Positions 32,329 through 46,395 of a stretch of DNA of 64,000 nt are shown piece after piece. The stretch is from Rhodobacter maris (GTDB lineage: Bacteria > Pseudomonadota > Alphaproteobacteria > Rhodobacterales > Rhodobacteraceae): NCBI RefSeq assembly GCF_900217815.1, contig NZ_OBMT01000008.1:1-64000 (forward strand). Reading direction: 5' to 3'. The translations under genes and the position numbers were made by a program. The stretch's first letter is position 1; each line of letters opens with the position of its first letter. Below the pieces are notes generated by a model, which saw only the letters and a program-made list of their open reading frames with translations, ran no database searches and had not been told where the DNA came from.

Positions 32329-34005
32329 TTATTCCGCCATCAACCGGCTGACGACAACCGTCACTTCGGGCTTTTTGCCGATCTCTTCCATCGCCACCTG
32401 CCGCGCGATCCGCCGCAGGGCCTCGTCAAGCTTGTCGTCGTTGCGGATCACCTTGTCGGGCGCGCTCTCGAGAAAAGCCGACAGCTCGTCCTCGACGATC
32501 CGCATCAGATCACCACCGGATTTGCCACGCTCGGGCAGGCCCATCAGCTCCACCCAGGCATCACCGAGCGGCGCATCGTCCTCGTCGATGATCACCGTGA
32601 TCAGCACATGGCCATTGAGCGCCATCCGGATCCGGTCCCGGACCACCCCGTCCAGCGCGCCGATCAGCACCGTGCCATCCAGATAGACACGCCCGGTTTC
32701 GATATATTCCACAACCTTCGGCGCGACGCCGGTCAGGTCGATCATCGTGCCATTGGTCGCCACCTCGGTGGCAATCCCTTTTGCCGCCGCGATCTTGGCA
32801 TGTTCCCGCAGATGCCGGTGCTCGCCATGCATCGGAATGAGGATCTGCGGCCTGAGCAGGTCATGGACGGCATCGAGATCGGGCCGGTTTGCATGGCCCG
32901 AGACGTGGTAGAGCCCGCCGCGGTCATCGACCACATCAACCCCCATCTCGGAGAGCGCGTTCATGATGCGGATCACCGAGCGCTCGTTGCCCGGGATCGT
33001 CTTCGAGGAAAAGAGGAAGGTATCCCCCTCCTTCATCTCGAAGCCGAGATATTTGCCGCGGCTGAGCTGGGCTGTGGCGGCGCGACGCTCGCCCTGGCTG
33101 CCGGTGACAATCAGCATCAGCTTCTCGCGCCCGACCTCGACCCCGTCCTCGGGGCTCAGCGTCGCTGGGAACCCCTTGAGAACATTCGTCTCCTCGGCCA
33201 CCTGAACCATCTTGCGCATGGCCCGACCCAAAAGGCAGACGGAACGGCCCGCGGCCCGCCCCGCTTCGGCCAAAGTCTTCAGCCGCGCCACGTTCGAGGC
33301 AAAGGTGGTGGCCACCACCATCCCCTTCTGCGCCGCGATCAGATCCTTGAGCGGCGCCACCAGCGTCGATTCCGAGCGCCCCGGCGTATGGGTGAACACG
33401 TTTGTCGAATCGCAGCAGAGCACTTTCACGCCGGTGCCTTCATGCGCGATCTCGTGCCATTCGAGCGGGTCAAAAGGCTCGCCCACCACCGGGTTGCCAT
33501 CGAGCTTGAAATCGCCGGTATGCACCACGCGCCCCGCGGGCGTGTCGATCACAAGCGCAGAGCTTTCCGGGATGGAATGGCTGACGGGCACGAATTGCAC
33601 CCGGAACGGGCCGATCTCCACCGCTTTCGGGCGCGGCTCGACGATGCGGATCATGTCCGAGGGGAGCCCCGCCTCTTCCATCTTCAGCTGCGCCAGATGC
33701 GCGGTGAAGCGGCGGGCGTAAACGGGGGCCTTCAGCTTCGGCCACAGATGCGCCATCGCGCCGATGTGGTCCTCATGCCCGTGGGTGAGGAAGATCCCGT
33801 CGATCCGGTTCACATTGGCCTCAAGCCAGGCGGCATCGGCCATGATCAGATCGACCCCGGGAGAGCCCTCCATATCCGGGAAGGTCACGCCCAGATCGAC
33901 GACGATCAGCCGTTCCTTCCCCTCCGGCCCGTAGCCGTAGACATAGGTGTTCATGCCGATCTCGCCGGCACCCCCCAGAGGAAGATAGATCAGTCTGTCG
34001 CTCAC
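32329..34005 (-). CDS. rnj: Ribonuclease J
   Basis: A 558-residue metallo-beta-lactamase-fold RNase with endo- and 5'-3' exonuclease activity in its family. The zinc motif HGHEDHIG is near residue 75, followed by a beta-CASP region and the histidines in PMHGEHRHL. Length agrees with RNase J. The start overlaps the coaX stop (ATGA). The order nuoN-birA-coaX-rnj is conserved in Rhodobacteraceae, so it is probably the last gene of a long transcript. Confidence 0.94.
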   Translation of the reverse strand: MSDRLIYLPLGGAGEIGMNTYVYGYGPEGKERLIVVDLGVTFPDMEGSPGVDLIMADAAWLEANVNRIDGIFLTHGHEDHIGAMAHLWPKLKAPVYARRFTAHLAQLKMEEAGLPSDMIRIVEPRPKAVEIGPFRVQFVPVSHSIPESSALVIDTPAGRVVHTGDFKLDGNPVVGEPFDPLEWHEIAHEGTGVKVLCCDSTNVFTHTPGRSESTLVAPLKDLIAAQKGMVVATTFASNVARLKTLAEAGRAAGRSVCLLGRAMRKMVQVAEETNVLKGFPATLSPEDGVEVGREKLMLIVTGSQGERRAATAQLSRGKYLGFEMKEGDTFLFSSKTIPGNERSVIRIMNALSEMGVDVVDDRGGLYHVSGHANRPDLDAVHDLLRPQILIPMHGEHRHLREHAKIAAAKGIATEVATNGTMIDLTGVAPKVVEYIETGRVYLDGTVLIGALDGVVRDRIRMALNGHVLITVIIDEDDAPLGDAWVELMGLPERGKSGGDLMRIVEDELSAFLESAPDKVIRNDDKLDEALRRIARQVAMEEIGKKPEVTVVVSRLMAE

Positions 34006-34784
34006 GCCCCAAGCCCCTTGTTATAATCGAAGATGAGCCGCAACCCATGCATGGTCAGGTCATCCTCGACCTTGTCGAACAGATCGAACCCCAGATCGAA
34101 GAGCGGCGCAAGCCCGCCCGTCGCAATCACCTTCATCGGGCGGTCTCGCTCCATCCGGATCTGCCGCACAATGCCTTCGACAAGGCCGATATAGCCCCAA
34201 TACACCCCCGATTGTATGCAGGCCACCGTATTCGTTCCGATCACGCCTTGCGGTTTTGTGACATCGACATGCGGCAACGCCGCCGCCGCCATATGCAGCG
34301 CCTCGAGGCTGAGGTTCACACCCGGCGCGATCACGCCACCAATATAGGCACCGTCGGTGTCGACCACGTCGAAGGTGGTGGCCGTGCCGAAATCGACGAC
34401 GATCAGGTCGCCGCCATGCCGCTCGAACCCCGCGACCGTGTTCACCAGCCGGTCCGGGCCGACGGTCGTGCCCTCGTCGACGCGCGGCGCGACGGGCAGC
34501 CCGCAATCGGGCTTGCCGACAACGAGCGGGCGGCAATCGAAATAGCGGTTGCAGAGCACGCGCAGGTTGAACACGACGCGCGGCGCGGTGGAGGAGATGA
34601 TCGCCTCACGGATCTGCCCGCCCACGCCAAGGCCCTTGAGCGCCATCAGCGTCGAGAGCCAGACGAAATATTCATCGGCGGTGCGGCGGTGATCGGTGGC
34701 GATGCGCCATGTGGCGCGGAAAGTGCTGCCGTCCCAGACCGAAAAGACCGTGTTGGTATTCCCGCAGTCGATGCACAGAAGCAT
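34002..34784 (-). CDS. coaX: Type III pantothenate kinase
   Basis: A 260-residue enzyme for the first step of coenzyme A synthesis. The N-terminal phosphate loop DCGNTNTVFSVWDG, the GPDRLVNTV block and DFGTATTFDVVD are all typical of CoaX (ASKHA fold). It lies 9 nt downstream of birA and overlaps rnj by 4 nt. Confidence 0.95.
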   Translation of the reverse strand: MLLCIDCGNTNTVFSVWDGSTFRATWRIATDHRRTADEYFVWLSTLMALKGLGVGGQIREAIISSTAPRVVFNLRVLCNRYFDCRPLVVGKPDCGLPVAPRVDEGTTVGPDRLVNTVAGFERHGGDLIVVDFGTATTFDVVDTDGAYIGGVIAPGVNLSLEALHMAAAALPHVDVTKPQGVIGTNTVACIQSGVYWGYIGLVEGIVRQIRMERDRPMKVIATGGLAPLFDLGFDLFDKVEDDLTMHGLRLIFDYNKGLGA

Positions 34785-34793
34785 GTCGCCCCC

Positions 34794-35552
34794 TCAAAAG
34801 AAGATATCCGCCGCCGAAATGGCGTGGCGCGTGGCCCCGGTGTTGAGGATCAAGGCGCCGGTCTCGTCGATCGTCTCGAAAATGCCGTCCCGGCTCTCGG
34901 TTCCGGTGCGGGCGGTGATCCTTTGCCCGATCCTTGCGGCGCGGGCAAGCCATGCGGCGCGAATGGGGGCGAAACCGTCGCGCTCAAACACCGCCGCATG
35001 ACGGGCAAAGGCGCAGGCAAGCGGGGGCAAAAAGTCGAGCGGCACGACGTTCAGCCCGGTTTCCCCGGAAAGCGAGACGGCGCACATGGCTTGCGGCTCA
35101 AGCGTCCCGACCGGGGGCGCGGCGGCGAGGTTCACGCCGATGCCGATGGCGAGATGACCAACCGCGCCCCCCGCAGAAACGCTCTCAAGCAAGATCCCCG
35201 CGACCTTGCCGCCGTTCAGGAGCACATCATTGGGCCATTTGATCGAAAGCACCGGGCCGGGTCCGCCGACCCTGCGCAGCGCCTCTTCGAGCGCCAGCGC
35301 CGCCACGAAGGAATAAAGCGCTGCTGTTGGCGGGGCGACGGCGGGGCGAAACACACAGGTGGCGGCAAAATTGCCCTCGGGCGCGATCCAGTCGCGCCCC
35401 CGCCTGCCCCGCCCCGCGGTTTGCCTGTGGGCAAAAACCCAAGCCGGGCCGCTCAGATGCGGCGCGAGCCTTGCGGCTTCGGACATTGTTGAATCGGTTT
35501 GCCCGAGGACGTGGCGTGCCACCCCCTCGGGCCAGTCTGCATCCGCCGACAT
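34794..35552 (-). CDS. birA: Biotin--[acetyl-CoA-carboxylase] ligase, single-function type
   Basis: A 252-residue ligase that attaches biotin to carrier domains such as the one in the liu carboxylase of this window. Visible motifs: TDSTMSEA, the biotinyl-AMP loop GRGRRGRDW and IKWPNDVLLNGGKVAGIL. It has no N-terminal helix-turn-helix, so unlike E. coli BirA it should not regulate transcription. The start at ATG 35552 (MSADADWPEG) lies 4 nt after the nuoN stop. Confidence 0.93.
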   Translation of the reverse strand: MSADADWPEGVARHVLGQTDSTMSEAARLAPHLSGPAWVFAHRQTAGRGRRGRDWIAPEGNFAATCVFRPAVAPPTAALYSFVAALALEEALRRVGGPGPVLSIKWPNDVLLNGGKVAGILLESVSAGGAVGHLAIGIGVNLAAAPPVGTLEPQAMCAVSLSGETGLNVVPLDFLPPLACAFARHAAVFERDGFAPIRAAWLARAARIGQRITARTGTESRDGIFETIDETGALILNTGATRHAISAADIFF

Positions 35553-35556
35553 GGTC

Positions 35557-36996
35557 TCAGTGAACGAGCGCGGCTGCCGCGGCCTGCGCCGCACCATCGA
35601 GCCCGAAGAGGCTGAACGACCCCGCCACCATCACGACCGCAGACCCGACAAGCAAGATCCATTGCACCGCGGGCATGCGGGCATCGAGCGGATCGGTCTC
35701 GGAGCCGAAATACATGAAGTAGACGAGGCGCAGGTAGTAGAAGGCGCCGATCACCGAGGCGATCACCGCCGCCACGGCCACCCAGAGATAGCCGCCATCG
35801 ACCGCGGCCTTGAGCACCGAGAACTTGGCCCAGAAGCCAAGCATCGGCGGCACGCCCGCGAGCGAGAAAAGCAGCACCATCAGCGCGAGCGCTTTCAGCG
35901 GTTCGGCCTTCGAAAGGAGGTTGAGCGCCGAGATCTCGGTCACCGGGGCGCCATCGCGCTCCATCGAGAGGATGAAGGCGAAGGTGCCGACGTTCATCAC
36001 GGTGTAGATCGTCATGTAGATCAGCATCGCCTGCACACCCTCAGCGGTGCCCGCCATCAGGCCCAGGAGCGCAAAGCCCATATGCGAGATCGAGGAATAG
36101 GCCATCAGCCGCTTGATGTTGCGCTGCCCGATCCCGGCAATCGCGCCCAGATACATCGACAGGATCGCAAGCGCGCCCAGCACCTGCCCCCATTCGCCCG
36201 GCACCTGACCAAAGGCGTCATGCACAACGCGCGCAATCAGCCCCATCGCGGCAAGTTTCGGCGCGGTGGCGAAGAAGGCGGTGACCGGCGTGGGCGAGCC
36301 CTCGTAAACGTCGGGCGTCCACATGTGGAAGGGCACGGCCGAGACCTTGAAGGCGAGCCCCGCTATGAGGAACACAAGCCCGAAGAGAAGCCCGATCGGC
36401 AGGTGGCCCTGCTCGACGACGGTGATGATGCCCGCGAAAGAGGTGGTGCCGGCAAAGCCGTAAACAAGCGAGGCGCCGTAGAGGAGAAGCCCCGAGGAGA
36501 GCGAGCCGAGCACGAAGTATTTCAGGCCCGCCTCGGAGGAGCGCGCGGAATCGCGGCGCAGCGCCGCCACCACATAGAGCGCGAGCGATTGCAGCTCGAG
36601 CCCGATGTAGAGCGACATCAGATCGCCCGCCGAGACCATCATCATCATGCCCGTGACGGCCAGCACGATCAGCACCGGGAATTCGAAGCGCAAGAGCCCG
36701 CGCCGGTTCAGGTAATCGGCGCTCATCGCCAGCACCGCCGCCGCCGAGACGAGGATGATCACCTTGGCAAAGCGGGCGAAGCCGTCACTGATGAAGAGCC
36801 CGCCAAAGGCGGTATCAGCACCGCCGCCCGCCACGCCGATGGTGAGGCCGAGTACCAGCATCACGCCCACGGTGACCCAGAGGATCGGCATCGCCACCTT
36901 GTCCTTGCCGGTCCAGACCCCGGCGAGGAGCGCCGCCATCGCATAGAGCGCGAGCAGGAACTCGGGCAGGACGAGGGAGAAATCGTTGGAGGTCAT
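35557..36996 (-). CDS. nuoN: NADH-quinone oxidoreductase subunit N
   Basis: A 479-residue antiporter-like subunit in the membrane arm of complex I, with about fourteen helices. The proton-channel core ([25 protein letters not shown], then [15 protein letters not shown]) is well conserved. It is the last nuo gene of the operon, 12 nt after nuoM. Confidence 0.96.
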   Translation of the reverse strand: MTSNDFSLVLPEFLLALYAMAALLAGVWTGKDKVAMPILWVTVGVMLVLGLTIGVAGGGADTAFGGLFISDGFARFAKVIILVSAAAVLAMSADYLNRRGLLRFEFPVLIVLAVTGMMMMVSAGDLMSLYIGLELQSLALYVVAALRRDSARSSEAGLKYFVLGSLSSGLLLYGASLVYGFAGTTSFAGIITVVEQGHLPIGLLFGLVFLIAGLAFKVSAVPFHMWTPDVYEGSPTPVTAFFATAPKLAAMGLIARVVHDAFGQVPGEWGQVLGALAILSMYLGAIAGIGQRNIKRLMAYSSISHMGFALLGLMAGTAEGVQAMLIYMTIYTVMNVGTFAFILSMERDGAPVTEISALNLLSKAEPLKALALMVLLFSLAGVPPMLGFWAKFSVLKAAVDGGYLWVAVAAVIASVIGAFYYLRLVYFMYFGSETDPLDARMPAVQWILLVGSAVVMVAGSFSLFGLDGAAQAAAAALVH

Positions 36997-37008
36997 CTCA
37001 GGTTCTCC

Positions 37009-38541
37009 TCAATTGCCCGCAAGCGCCGCGGCTGCGTTCAGCTCGGCATGGTAGTTTTGCACCAGATTGGCGACGGAAGGCCCGATCAACCCGGTCACAA
37101 GGCTCGGATAGATCCCGAGGATCAGTGTCATCGCGACGAGCGGCGCGAAGATCGCTTTTTCGCGCAGGCTCATGTCGGTGATCGTCTTCAGGCTTTCCTT
37201 GATCAGCTCGCCAAAGACGACGCGGCGGTAGAGCCAGAGCGCATAGGCCGCCGAAAGGATCACGCCCGAGGTGGCGAACAAAGCCACCCAGGTGTTGACC
37301 TGGAAGATACCGATCAGCGTCAGGAATTCCCCGATGAAGCCCGAGGTGCCCGGCAGCCCGACGTTCGCCATGGTGAAGAACATGAAGACGAGCGCATAGG
37401 CCGGCATCCGGTTCACGAGGCCGCCGTAAGCATCGATCTCGCGGGTGTGCATGCGGTCATAGATCACGCCAACGCAGAGAAAGAGCGCGCCGGAGATGAA
37501 GCCGTGGCTCAGCATCTGGAAGATCGCGCCGTCGATACCCTGCTGGTTGCCGGTGAAGATCCCCATCGTCACATATCCCATGTGCGCGACCGAGGAATAG
37601 GCGATCAGCTTTTTCATGTCTGCCTGTGCCAGCGCCACGAGCGAGGTGTAGACGATGGCGATGGCCGAGAGGGTGAAGACAAAGCCCGTCATCACCTCCG
37701 AGCCGACCGGGAACATCGGCAGGCTGAACCGCAGGAAACCGTAACCGCCCATCTTCAGAAGCACGGCCGCCAGCACCACCGAGCCCGCGGTCGGCGCCTG
37801 AACGTGGGCATCGGGCAGCCAGGTGTGCACCGGCCACATCGGCATTTTGACCGCGAAGGAGGCGAAAAAGGCGAGGAACAGGAGCGTTTGAACACCGCCC
37901 GGCAGCAGGTAGCGCAGATAGGGCAGATCGTCATGCGGGAAGTCGAAGGCCATCAGCTGCACGATGTCGGTGGTGCCGGCCATCATGTACATTGCCACCA
38001 TCGCCACCAGCATCAGCACCGAGCCGAGGAAGGTGTAGAGGAAGAACTTGAAGGTGGCGTAGATCCGGTCCTTGCCGCCCCAGATGCCGATGATCAGGAA
38101 CATCGGGATGAGGCCCGCCTCGAAGAAGAGGTAGAAGAGCACGAGATCGAGCGCCACGAAAACGCCGATCATCAGCGTTTCAAGGACAAGGAAGGCGATC
38201 ATGTATTCCTTGACGCGGCTTTCCACATGCCAGGCCGAGGCGATGGTGAGCGGCATCAGGAAGGTCGTGAGCAGCACGAAGAGGATCGAGATCCCGTCCA
38301 CCCCGAGCTTGTAATGCAGCCCCATGATCCAGTCGCGGTCCTCGACGAACTGCATCCCCGTATCGTTGGCATCAAAGCCCGCAAGCAGGAAGAGCGAGAC
38401 GAGGAAGGTCACCGAAGTGGCGGTGAGCGCGAGCCATTTCGCGTTGCGATCCGCCGCCTCGGAGCCCGAGCGGGAGACAACGGCGAGAATGAGCGCCGCG
38501 GCAAGCGGCATGAAGGTGATGATCGAAAGGAGGTTTTCCAT
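37009..38541 (-). CDS. nuoM: NADH-quinone oxidoreductase subunit M
   Basis: A 510-residue antiporter-like proton-translocating subunit. Key stretches: [25 protein letters not shown] (contains the conserved membrane Glu), [27 protein letters not shown], and [15 protein letters not shown]. Its ATG overlaps the nuoL stop by one base, indicating translational coupling. Confidence 0.97.
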   Translation of the reverse strand: MENLLSIITFMPLAAALILAVVSRSGSEAADRNAKWLALTATSVTFLVSLFLLAGFDANDTGMQFVEDRDWIMGLHYKLGVDGISILFVLLTTFLMPLTIASAWHVESRVKEYMIAFLVLETLMIGVFVALDLVLFYLFFEAGLIPMFLIIGIWGGKDRIYATFKFFLYTFLGSVLMLVAMVAMYMMAGTTDIVQLMAFDFPHDDLPYLRYLLPGGVQTLLFLAFFASFAVKMPMWPVHTWLPDAHVQAPTAGSVVLAAVLLKMGGYGFLRFSLPMFPVGSEVMTGFVFTLSAIAIVYTSLVALAQADMKKLIAYSSVAHMGYVTMGIFTGNQQGIDGAIFQMLSHGFISGALFLCVGVIYDRMHTREIDAYGGLVNRMPAYALVFMFFTMANVGLPGTSGFIGEFLTLIGIFQVNTWVALFATSGVILSAAYALWLYRRVVFGELIKESLKTITDMSLREKAIFAPLVAMTLILGIYPSLVTGLIGPSVANLVQNYHAELNAAAALAGN

Positions 38542-40727
38542 CAGTTCATCCCCCCGGCGGTCTGCATCACCCAGGCCATGAGCGCGACGATGCCGAGCAC
38601 CATGGCGAGCGCGTAGTGGAACAGGTAGCCCGATTGCACGCGGGCCGCGACACGGGTGAAGAACGGGATCCAGCCGAGCGCCAACCCGTTGATCGCACCA
38701 TCGATCACCGCACCGTCACCGCCTTTCCACAACATCCGGCCAAGCGCCTTGGCAGGGTTCACGAAGATCATGTCGTAAAGCTCGTCGAAGTACCATTTGT
38801 TGAGCACGAACCGATAGAGCACCGGAACGGCATTGGCGGTGCGGGCGGGCAGGCTCGGCGCCGCGATGTAGTAGAGCCAGGCGAGCGCAAAGCCCGCGAC
38901 CATGGCGATGAAGGGCGAAACCTTGACCCAGGCGGGCACGCCATGGGCTTCGTGCATCACATGGTTTGTGGGCGCCATGAAGATCGCGCCTTGAGGCGCC
39001 ACCGCCACGGGATTGGCCGCATCGGCGCTGTGATCCGCCTCGGCGATCTCCGCGGTTTGCGCTTCCGTGGCGTGCCCGGAGGTACCGGCCATAGCCGCTT
39101 CCTGGTTCTCCATCGCCTCGGAAGGTTCAACCGCAGTATGCTCGAGCGCCACCGCAGCATGCTCGCTGCCGTGCTCGGTGGCATGAGCGGCCACCGGCAG
39201 GTTGAAGAAGGCGTTCACCTTCTCGCCGAAGAAGGAGGGGTAGAACACCATCCCCGAGAGCACCGCCCCCACCGCGAGCGCGCCAAGCGGAACGAGCATC
39301 ACGGGCGGGCTTTCATGGGCATGGTCATGGGCATGATGATCGCCGCGCGCCTTGCCGTAGAAGGTCAGGAAAATGAGCCGCCAGGAGTAGAAAGAGGTCA
39401 TCCCCGCCGCGATCACGAGCGCCCAGAAGGCAAAGCCCGAGCCCGAGGCGAAGGCGCTCTCGATGATCGCGTCTTTCGAGAGATACCCCGCAAAGCCGAG
39501 CGGCACATCGAAAAGCGTCACGAAGGGCACACCCACGCCGGTGATGGCCAGAGTGCCGATCATCATGATCGCGAAGGTGAAGGGAATTTTCTTCCGCAGG
39601 CCGCCATAGTTGCGCATGTCCTGCTCATGGTGCATCGCATGGATCACCGAGCCCGCGCCGAGAAACAGCATTGCCTTGAAGAAGGCATGCGTCAGCAGGT
39701 GGAACATCGCCGCGGAGTAAACGCCAACCCCTGCCGCCACGAACATGTAGCCGAGCTGCGAGCAGGTCGAATAGGCGATCACGCGCTTGATGTCGTTTTG
39801 CACAAGCCCCACGGTCGCGGCAAAGAAGGCCGTGGCCGCGCCGACGTACACCACCATCATCTTGGCTTCAGGCGCATATTCGAAAATCGGCGACATCCGG
39901 CAGACGAGGAACACCCCCGCCGTCACCATCGTCGCGGCGTGGATGAGGGCCGAAACCGGGGTCGGGCCTTCCATCGCGTCCGGCAGCCAGGTGTGCAGGA
40001 AGAGCTGCGCCGATTTGCCCATCGCGCCGATGAAGAGCAGGATCGCGATCAGGTTGGCGGCGTTGAAATCAGCCCAGAGGAAGTGGAGTTGCGTCTGCGC
40101 AAGCTCCGGCCCGGCCGCAAAGACCGTGTCCATCGAGATGCTGTCGGTCAGGAAGAAAAGCCCGAAGATGCCGAGCGAGAAACCGAAGTCACCGATCCGG
40201 TTGACGACGAAAGCCTTGATCGCCGCGGCATTGGCCGAGGGTTTCTTGTAGTAAAAGCCGATCAGCAGGTAGGAGGCGAGACCCACGCCCTCCCAGCCAA
40301 AGAACATCTGAACGAGGTTGTCTGCCGTCACCAGCATCAGCATGGCGAAGGTGAAGAAGCTCAGATAGGCGAAGAACCGGGCCTTGTAGCTCTCATGGTG
40401 GCCCCAGTTGTCGTCATGCGCCATGTAGCCCCAAGAGTAGAGGTGCACGAAGGCGGAGACGGTGGTGACCACGATCAGCATGATCGCGGTGAGCCGATCA
40501 AGCCGGATCGCCCAGGCGGTGTCGAGCGTGCCGGACTGGATCCAGTCGAGCAGATGGATATGCTGGGTCTCCGGCCCGAGGGTCAGGAACACATACCAGC
40601 TCATGAGGCAGGAGAGGAACAGCAGGCCCGTGGTGAGCACCATCGCGCCCTTCTCGCCGATGAAGCGCCAGCCGAAGCCGCCGAGGATGGCGCCGAGAAG
40701 GGGGGCCAGAAGAATGATCGTGGTCAT
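38541..40727 (-). CDS. nuoL: NADH-quinone oxidoreductase subunit L
   Basis: A 728-residue distal proton-pumping subunit with the long lateral helix at its C-terminus. Conserved parts include [45 protein letters not shown] and [15 protein letters not shown]. Between about residues 512 and 580 there is a hydrophilic stretch rich in His, Glu and Ala, placed between late helices and not part of the core fold. It makes the protein longer than the ~613 residues of E. coli NuoL. 6 nt after nuoK. Confidence 0.96.
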   Translation of the reverse strand: MTTIILLAPLLGAILGGFGWRFIGEKGAMVLTTGLLFLSCLMSWYVFLTLGPETQHIHLLDWIQSGTLDTAWAIRLDRLTAIMLIVVTTVSAFVHLYSWGYMAHDDNWGHHESYKARFFAYLSFFTFAMLMLVTADNLVQMFFGWEGVGLASYLLIGFYYKKPSANAAAIKAFVVNRIGDFGFSLGIFGLFFLTDSISMDTVFAAGPELAQTQLHFLWADFNAANLIAILLFIGAMGKSAQLFLHTWLPDAMEGPTPVSALIHAATMVTAGVFLVCRMSPIFEYAPEAKMMVVYVGAATAFFAATVGLVQNDIKRVIAYSTCSQLGYMFVAAGVGVYSAAMFHLLTHAFFKAMLFLGAGSVIHAMHHEQDMRNYGGLRKKIPFTFAIMMIGTLAITGVGVPFVTLFDVPLGFAGYLSKDAIIESAFASGSGFAFWALVIAAGMTSFYSWRLIFLTFYGKARGDHHAHDHAHESPPVMLVPLGALAVGAVLSGMVFYPSFFGEKVNAFFNLPVAAHATEHGSEHAAVALEHTAVEPSEAMENQEAAMAGTSGHATEAQTAEIAEADHSADAANPVAVAPQGAIFMAPTNHVMHEAHGVPAWVKVSPFIAMVAGFALAWLYYIAAPSLPARTANAVPVLYRFVLNKWYFDELYDMIFVNPAKALGRMLWKGGDGAVIDGAINGLALGWIPFFTRVAARVQSGYLFHYALAMVLGIVALMAWVMQTAGGMN

Positions 40728-40733
40728 CGGTCC

Positions 40734-42852
<2,119 letters not shown>

Positions 42853-42855
42853 CTG

Positions 42856-43893
42856 TCAGCCCCCAATCACCCAGCGCGCCCAGAAGCCGCCGAAAAGTTC
42901 GAATTTTGCAAGGAACGCCACGACCACGACCCAGCCGAGCGAGAGCGGCAGGAACACTTTCCAGCCGATCCGCATCAGCTGGTCATAGCGGTAGCGCGGC
43001 ACGATGGCCTTCACCATCGCGAAGGCGAAGAACACCAGCACCATCTTGCCGAACATCCACAGAGCGCCATCGGGGATGCCGGGGATGGGCGAGAGCCAGC
43101 CGCCGAAGAAGAGCACGGTGGTGAGCGCACACATCAGCCACATGGCGATATATTCGCCCGCCATGAAGAGCAGATAGGGAGTGGAGCTGTATTCCACCAT
43201 GAAGCCCGCGACGAGTTCGGATTCCGCCTCCGGCAAGTCGAAGGGCGGACGGTTGGTTTCCGCCAGCGCCGAGATGAAGAACATGAACACCATCGGCAGA
43301 TGCGGGATCCAGTACCAGTTCAGAAGGCCGAAGGAACCGCGCTGCGCCTCGACGATGGCGGAGAGGTTCATCGAGCCGGTGGACAGGATCACCCCGATGA
43401 TGATCAGGCCCATCGAGACCTCATAGGAGATCATCTGCGCGGCCGAGCGCAACGAGCCGAGGAACGGGTATTTCGAGTTCGAGGCCCAGCCGCCCATGAT
43501 CACGCCGTAGACCTCAAGCGAGGAAGCGGCGAAGACGAAGAGCACGGCGACGTTGATATCCGCCATCACCCAGCCGTCGTTGAACGGAATGACGACCCAG
43601 GCGAGAAGCGCGAGCACGAGGCTCAGCATCGGCGCAAGAAAATAGACGAACTTGTCCGAGCCCGCCGGAACCACGATCTCCTTGAAGACGTATTTCGCGG
43701 CATCGGCCACCGATTGCAGCAGGCCGAAGGCGCCCACCACGTTCGGGCCGCGGCGCAACTGCACGGCGGCCCAGATCTTGCGGTCCCCCCAGACGAGGAA
43801 CAGAAGCCCGATCATCACGAAAGCGATGATCGCGAGGCCCTGCAAGACCATCAGCAAGGCCGTCCCCAGCGATGTTGCGAAAAACTCAGCCAT
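42856..43893 (-). CDS. nuoH: NADH-quinone oxidoreductase subunit H
   Basis: A 345-residue membrane subunit forming part of the quinone-binding chamber. Conserved features: [21 protein letters not shown] near the N-terminus, and the loop [30 protein letters not shown] with its essential acidic residues. It is 32 nt after the inserted lipoprotein gene. Confidence 0.97.
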   Translation of the reverse strand: MAEFFATSLGTALLMVLQGLAIIAFVMIGLLFLVWGDRKIWAAVQLRRGPNVVGAFGLLQSVADAAKYVFKEIVVPAGSDKFVYFLAPMLSLVLALLAWVVIPFNDGWVMADINVAVLFVFAASSLEVYGVIMGGWASNSKYPFLGSLRSAAQMISYEVSMGLIIIGVILSTGSMNLSAIVEAQRGSFGLLNWYWIPHLPMVFMFFISALAETNRPPFDLPEAESELVAGFMVEYSSTPYLLFMAGEYIAMWLMCALTTVLFFGGWLSPIPGIPDGALWMFGKMVLVFFAFAMVKAIVPRYRYDQLMRIGWKVFLPLSLGWVVVVAFLAKFELFGGFWARWVIGG

Positions 43894-43925
43894 GTTGTCC
43901 CTCAGCCCGTCTTGCTCTCATCGTT

Positions 43926-44324
43926 TCAAACCGTCGGAATGCCGCGCTCGCGGCAATCGGCGACCGTCACTTCTGCATCGATCGTCCGCAGCCCTTCGGG
44001 CAGTGCGGAAGAAATCAGGTAGATGGCATCGGCCCTCAGGCCGGTGCCCGCGCGCGTCACATTGGTGCGCACATGGCGCGCGAAGCCATAGCCGCGGATC
44101 AGCGCATATTGCGCCGCGGCACAGGTGGCATAGGCGGTGACCTGGGCGCGGTTGCGGCTGCCCCCAATCGCCACGTCGAAGCCCACCAGATCATTGTCGA
44201 GAAGCCGGGTCTCGACCCCCTCGTAACTGATCTCCGCCCCCGCCCCGGCGCCCGCGGGCGCGCAGGCGCCCAGCCCGGCCAGAAGGCCGGGAACGCAGGC
44301 TGCAAGGATCAGGGCACGCGGCAT
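43926..44324 (-). CDS. Putative lipoprotein of unknown function, nuo operon
   Basis: A 132-residue protein with an N-terminal signal (MPRALILAACVPGLLAGLGAC) ending in a lipobox-like LGAC at Cys21. The mature domain has cysteines in ATCAAA and VADCRER. It lies 6 nt after nuoG and 32 nt before nuoH. I do not recognise the family. Being exported, it would face the periplasm, whereas NuoG is cytoplasmic and NuoH is in the membrane. Confidence 0.75.
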   Translation of the reverse strand: MPRALILAACVPGLLAGLGACAPAGAGAGAEISYEGVETRLLDNDLVGFDVAIGGSRNRAQVTAYATCAAAQYALIRGYGFARHVRTNVTRAGTGLRADAIYLISSALPEGLRTIDAEVTVADCRERGIPTV

Positions 44325-44330
44325 TCTCGT

Positions 44331-46331
44331 TTACTCCGCCGCCATCGCAGGCGCGCGGCGCGATTTCACCAGCGCCGAGCAGTCCGCCATCACCACCGAA
44401 GCCCGCGCGATCGGGTTCGTGAAGTAGTAATCGCCAAGCGCCAACCGGAACGTCGCCTTGCCCATCTCGCGCCGCTCGATCGGTTGCCAGGCGTTCTCCA
44501 CCACCTGATCGACCTGGCCCAGATGCGGCACGGCGGCGAGCATCGCCCGGCGCAGCCCGGCGAGGCTGTCCCAGCCCTGCGCGGCACCAAGCTCGGCCGA
44601 AAGCGCGCGCAGGATCGCCCAGTTCTCCTTCGCCTCGCCCGGCGGGAAGGTGGCGCGGAAGGCCAATTGCGGCCGCCCCTCGGTATTGACGAAAAGCCCG
44701 TGTTCCTCGGTGTAGGCGGCGCCTGGCAGGATGATGTCGGCGCGGCTCGCGCCGCGGTCGCCATGGCTGCCCTGATAGATCACGAAAGGGCCGCCCTCAG
44801 CGGCGGGCGTAATCTCCACCTCGTCGGCGCCCATATTGTAGATCACCTCGACGCCGTCTTCGAGCGCGGCGAGCAGGCCGCCGTTCGTCACGGCGCCCAC
44901 ATCCATCGCGCCGACACGCCCGGCGGCGGTATGCAGCATCAGCATCCGCCCCGAAAGCGCCATCGCATGAGCGATCACCGCATCGCCATCGGCCTCGGAG
45001 ACCGCGCCCTGCCCGACGATCACGATCGCCCCTTCGGAGGCTTGCAGATGCGCAAGGCTTTCGCGGTCGGTGCCGACATGCTCATAGTCATAGGTCAGAT
45101 CGACCGCCGGGCCGACCACGCGCACGAGCGCGCCATGCGCCCAGGCCTTGCGGATGCGGGCATTGAGCACCGGCGCCTCGGTGCGCGGATCGGTGCCGAT
45201 CAGGATGATTTCCTCGGCCCGGTCGATCTCCTCGATCGCCACATTGCCAACGTAACCAGAGCGGTTGCCAATCGGGAGCCGCGCGCCATCGGTGCGGCAT
45301 TCGACCTTGCCGCCCTGCCCTTCGATCAGGGTCTTCAGGCTGAAGGCGGCTTCGGTCGAGGCGAGATCGCCGACAAGGCCGAGCAGCTTCTTGCCCTTCA
45401 TCGCGCGGGCCGCGGCGGCGAGCGCCTCGCCCCAGCTTGCCTTGCGCAGCTTGCCATTCTCGCGAATGTAAGGCGTATCAAGGCGTTGGCGGCGCAGGCC
45501 GTCCCAGATGAAGCGGCCCTTGTCGGAGAGCCATTCCTCGTTCACGCCGTCATGGTTGCGCGGCACGATCCGCTTCACTTCGCGGCCTTTGGCGTCGATG
45601 CGGATGTTGGAGCCGAGTGCATCCATCACGTCGATGCTCTCGGTCTTCGTCAGCTCCCACGGGCGCGCGGTGAACGCATAGGGTTTCGAGGTCAGCGCGC
45701 CGACCGGGCAGAGGTCGATGATGTTGCCCTGCAGGTTGCTGTCCAGCGTCATGTTCAGATAGCTGGTGATCTCGCTGTCGGCGCCGCGACCGGTCTGGCC
45801 CATCTGGCTGATCCCCGCCACCTCGGAGGTGAAGCGCACGCAGCGCGTGCAGGAGATGCAGCGCGTCATGCAGGTGGCGACGAGCGGGCCGAGGTTGAGG
45901 TTTTCGGAGGCGCGCTTGGGCTCGCGGTAACGCGAGAAATCGGCGCCATAGGCCACCGCCTGATCTTGCAAGTCACATTCCCCGCCCTGATCGCAGATCG
46001 GGCAGTCGAGCGGGTGGTTGATGAGCAAAAACTCCATCACCCCCTCGCGCGCCTTTTTCACCATCGGCGAATTGGTCTTGATCACGCTCGGCTCGCCATT
46101 GGGGCCGGGGCGCAAGTCCTTGATCTGCATCGCGCAGCTTGCGGTCGGCTTGGGCGGGCCGCCCACCACCTCGACAAGGCACATGCGGCAGTTTCCGGCG
46201 ATCGAGAGCCGTTCGTGGTAGCAAAACCGCGGCACTTCGATCCCGGCCTGCTCGCAGGCCTGAATCAGCGTCAGGCTGGGATCGACCTCGACCTCGATAC
46301 CGTCGATGATGATCTTGCGCTTGTTCGACAT
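44331..46331 (-). CDS. nuoG: NADH-quinone oxidoreductase subunit G
   Basis: A 666-residue iron-sulfur protein of the NADH module. The N-terminal [2Fe-2S] ligands are in [19 protein letters not shown] and SCAMQ. Further cluster motifs are [15 protein letters not shown] and [10 protein letters not shown]. The remaining two thirds is the molybdopterin-oxidoreductase-like fold without cofactor. The start at ATG 46331 gives [16 protein letters not shown]; the in-frame extension upstream is not conserved. Confidence 0.97.
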   Translation of the reverse strand: MSNKRKIIIDGIEVEVDPSLTLIQACEQAGIEVPRFCYHERLSIAGNCRMCLVEVVGGPPKPTASCAMQIKDLRPGPNGEPSVIKTNSPMVKKAREGVMEFLLINHPLDCPICDQGGECDLQDQAVAYGADFSRYREPKRASENLNLGPLVATCMTRCISCTRCVRFTSEVAGISQMGQTGRGADSEITSYLNMTLDSNLQGNIIDLCPVGALTSKPYAFTARPWELTKTESIDVMDALGSNIRIDAKGREVKRIVPRNHDGVNEEWLSDKGRFIWDGLRRQRLDTPYIRENGKLRKASWGEALAAAARAMKGKKLLGLVGDLASTEAAFSLKTLIEGQGGKVECRTDGARLPIGNRSGYVGNVAIEEIDRAEEIILIGTDPRTEAPVLNARIRKAWAHGALVRVVGPAVDLTYDYEHVGTDRESLAHLQASEGAIVIVGQGAVSEADGDAVIAHAMALSGRMLMLHTAAGRVGAMDVGAVTNGGLLAALEDGVEVIYNMGADEVEITPAAEGGPFVIYQGSHGDRGASRADIILPGAAYTEEHGLFVNTEGRPQLAFRATFPPGEAKENWAILRALSAELGAAQGWDSLAGLRRAMLAAVPHLGQVDQVVENAWQPIERREMGKATFRLALGDYYFTNPIARASVVMADCSALVKSRRAPAMAAE

Positions 46332-46395
46332 GGTCTCGTCCGTCACTTGGCTCGGGCACGGCAGGGCGCCGCGCGGTGAATTCTGGTTTCGGGGC

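Noticed and set aside
35359-38616. 1085-residue plus-strand frame opposite nuoN and nuoM
   Set aside because: The longest frame in the window, but it is the complement of two textbook membrane proteins and consists of His/Glu/Arg/Asp runs.
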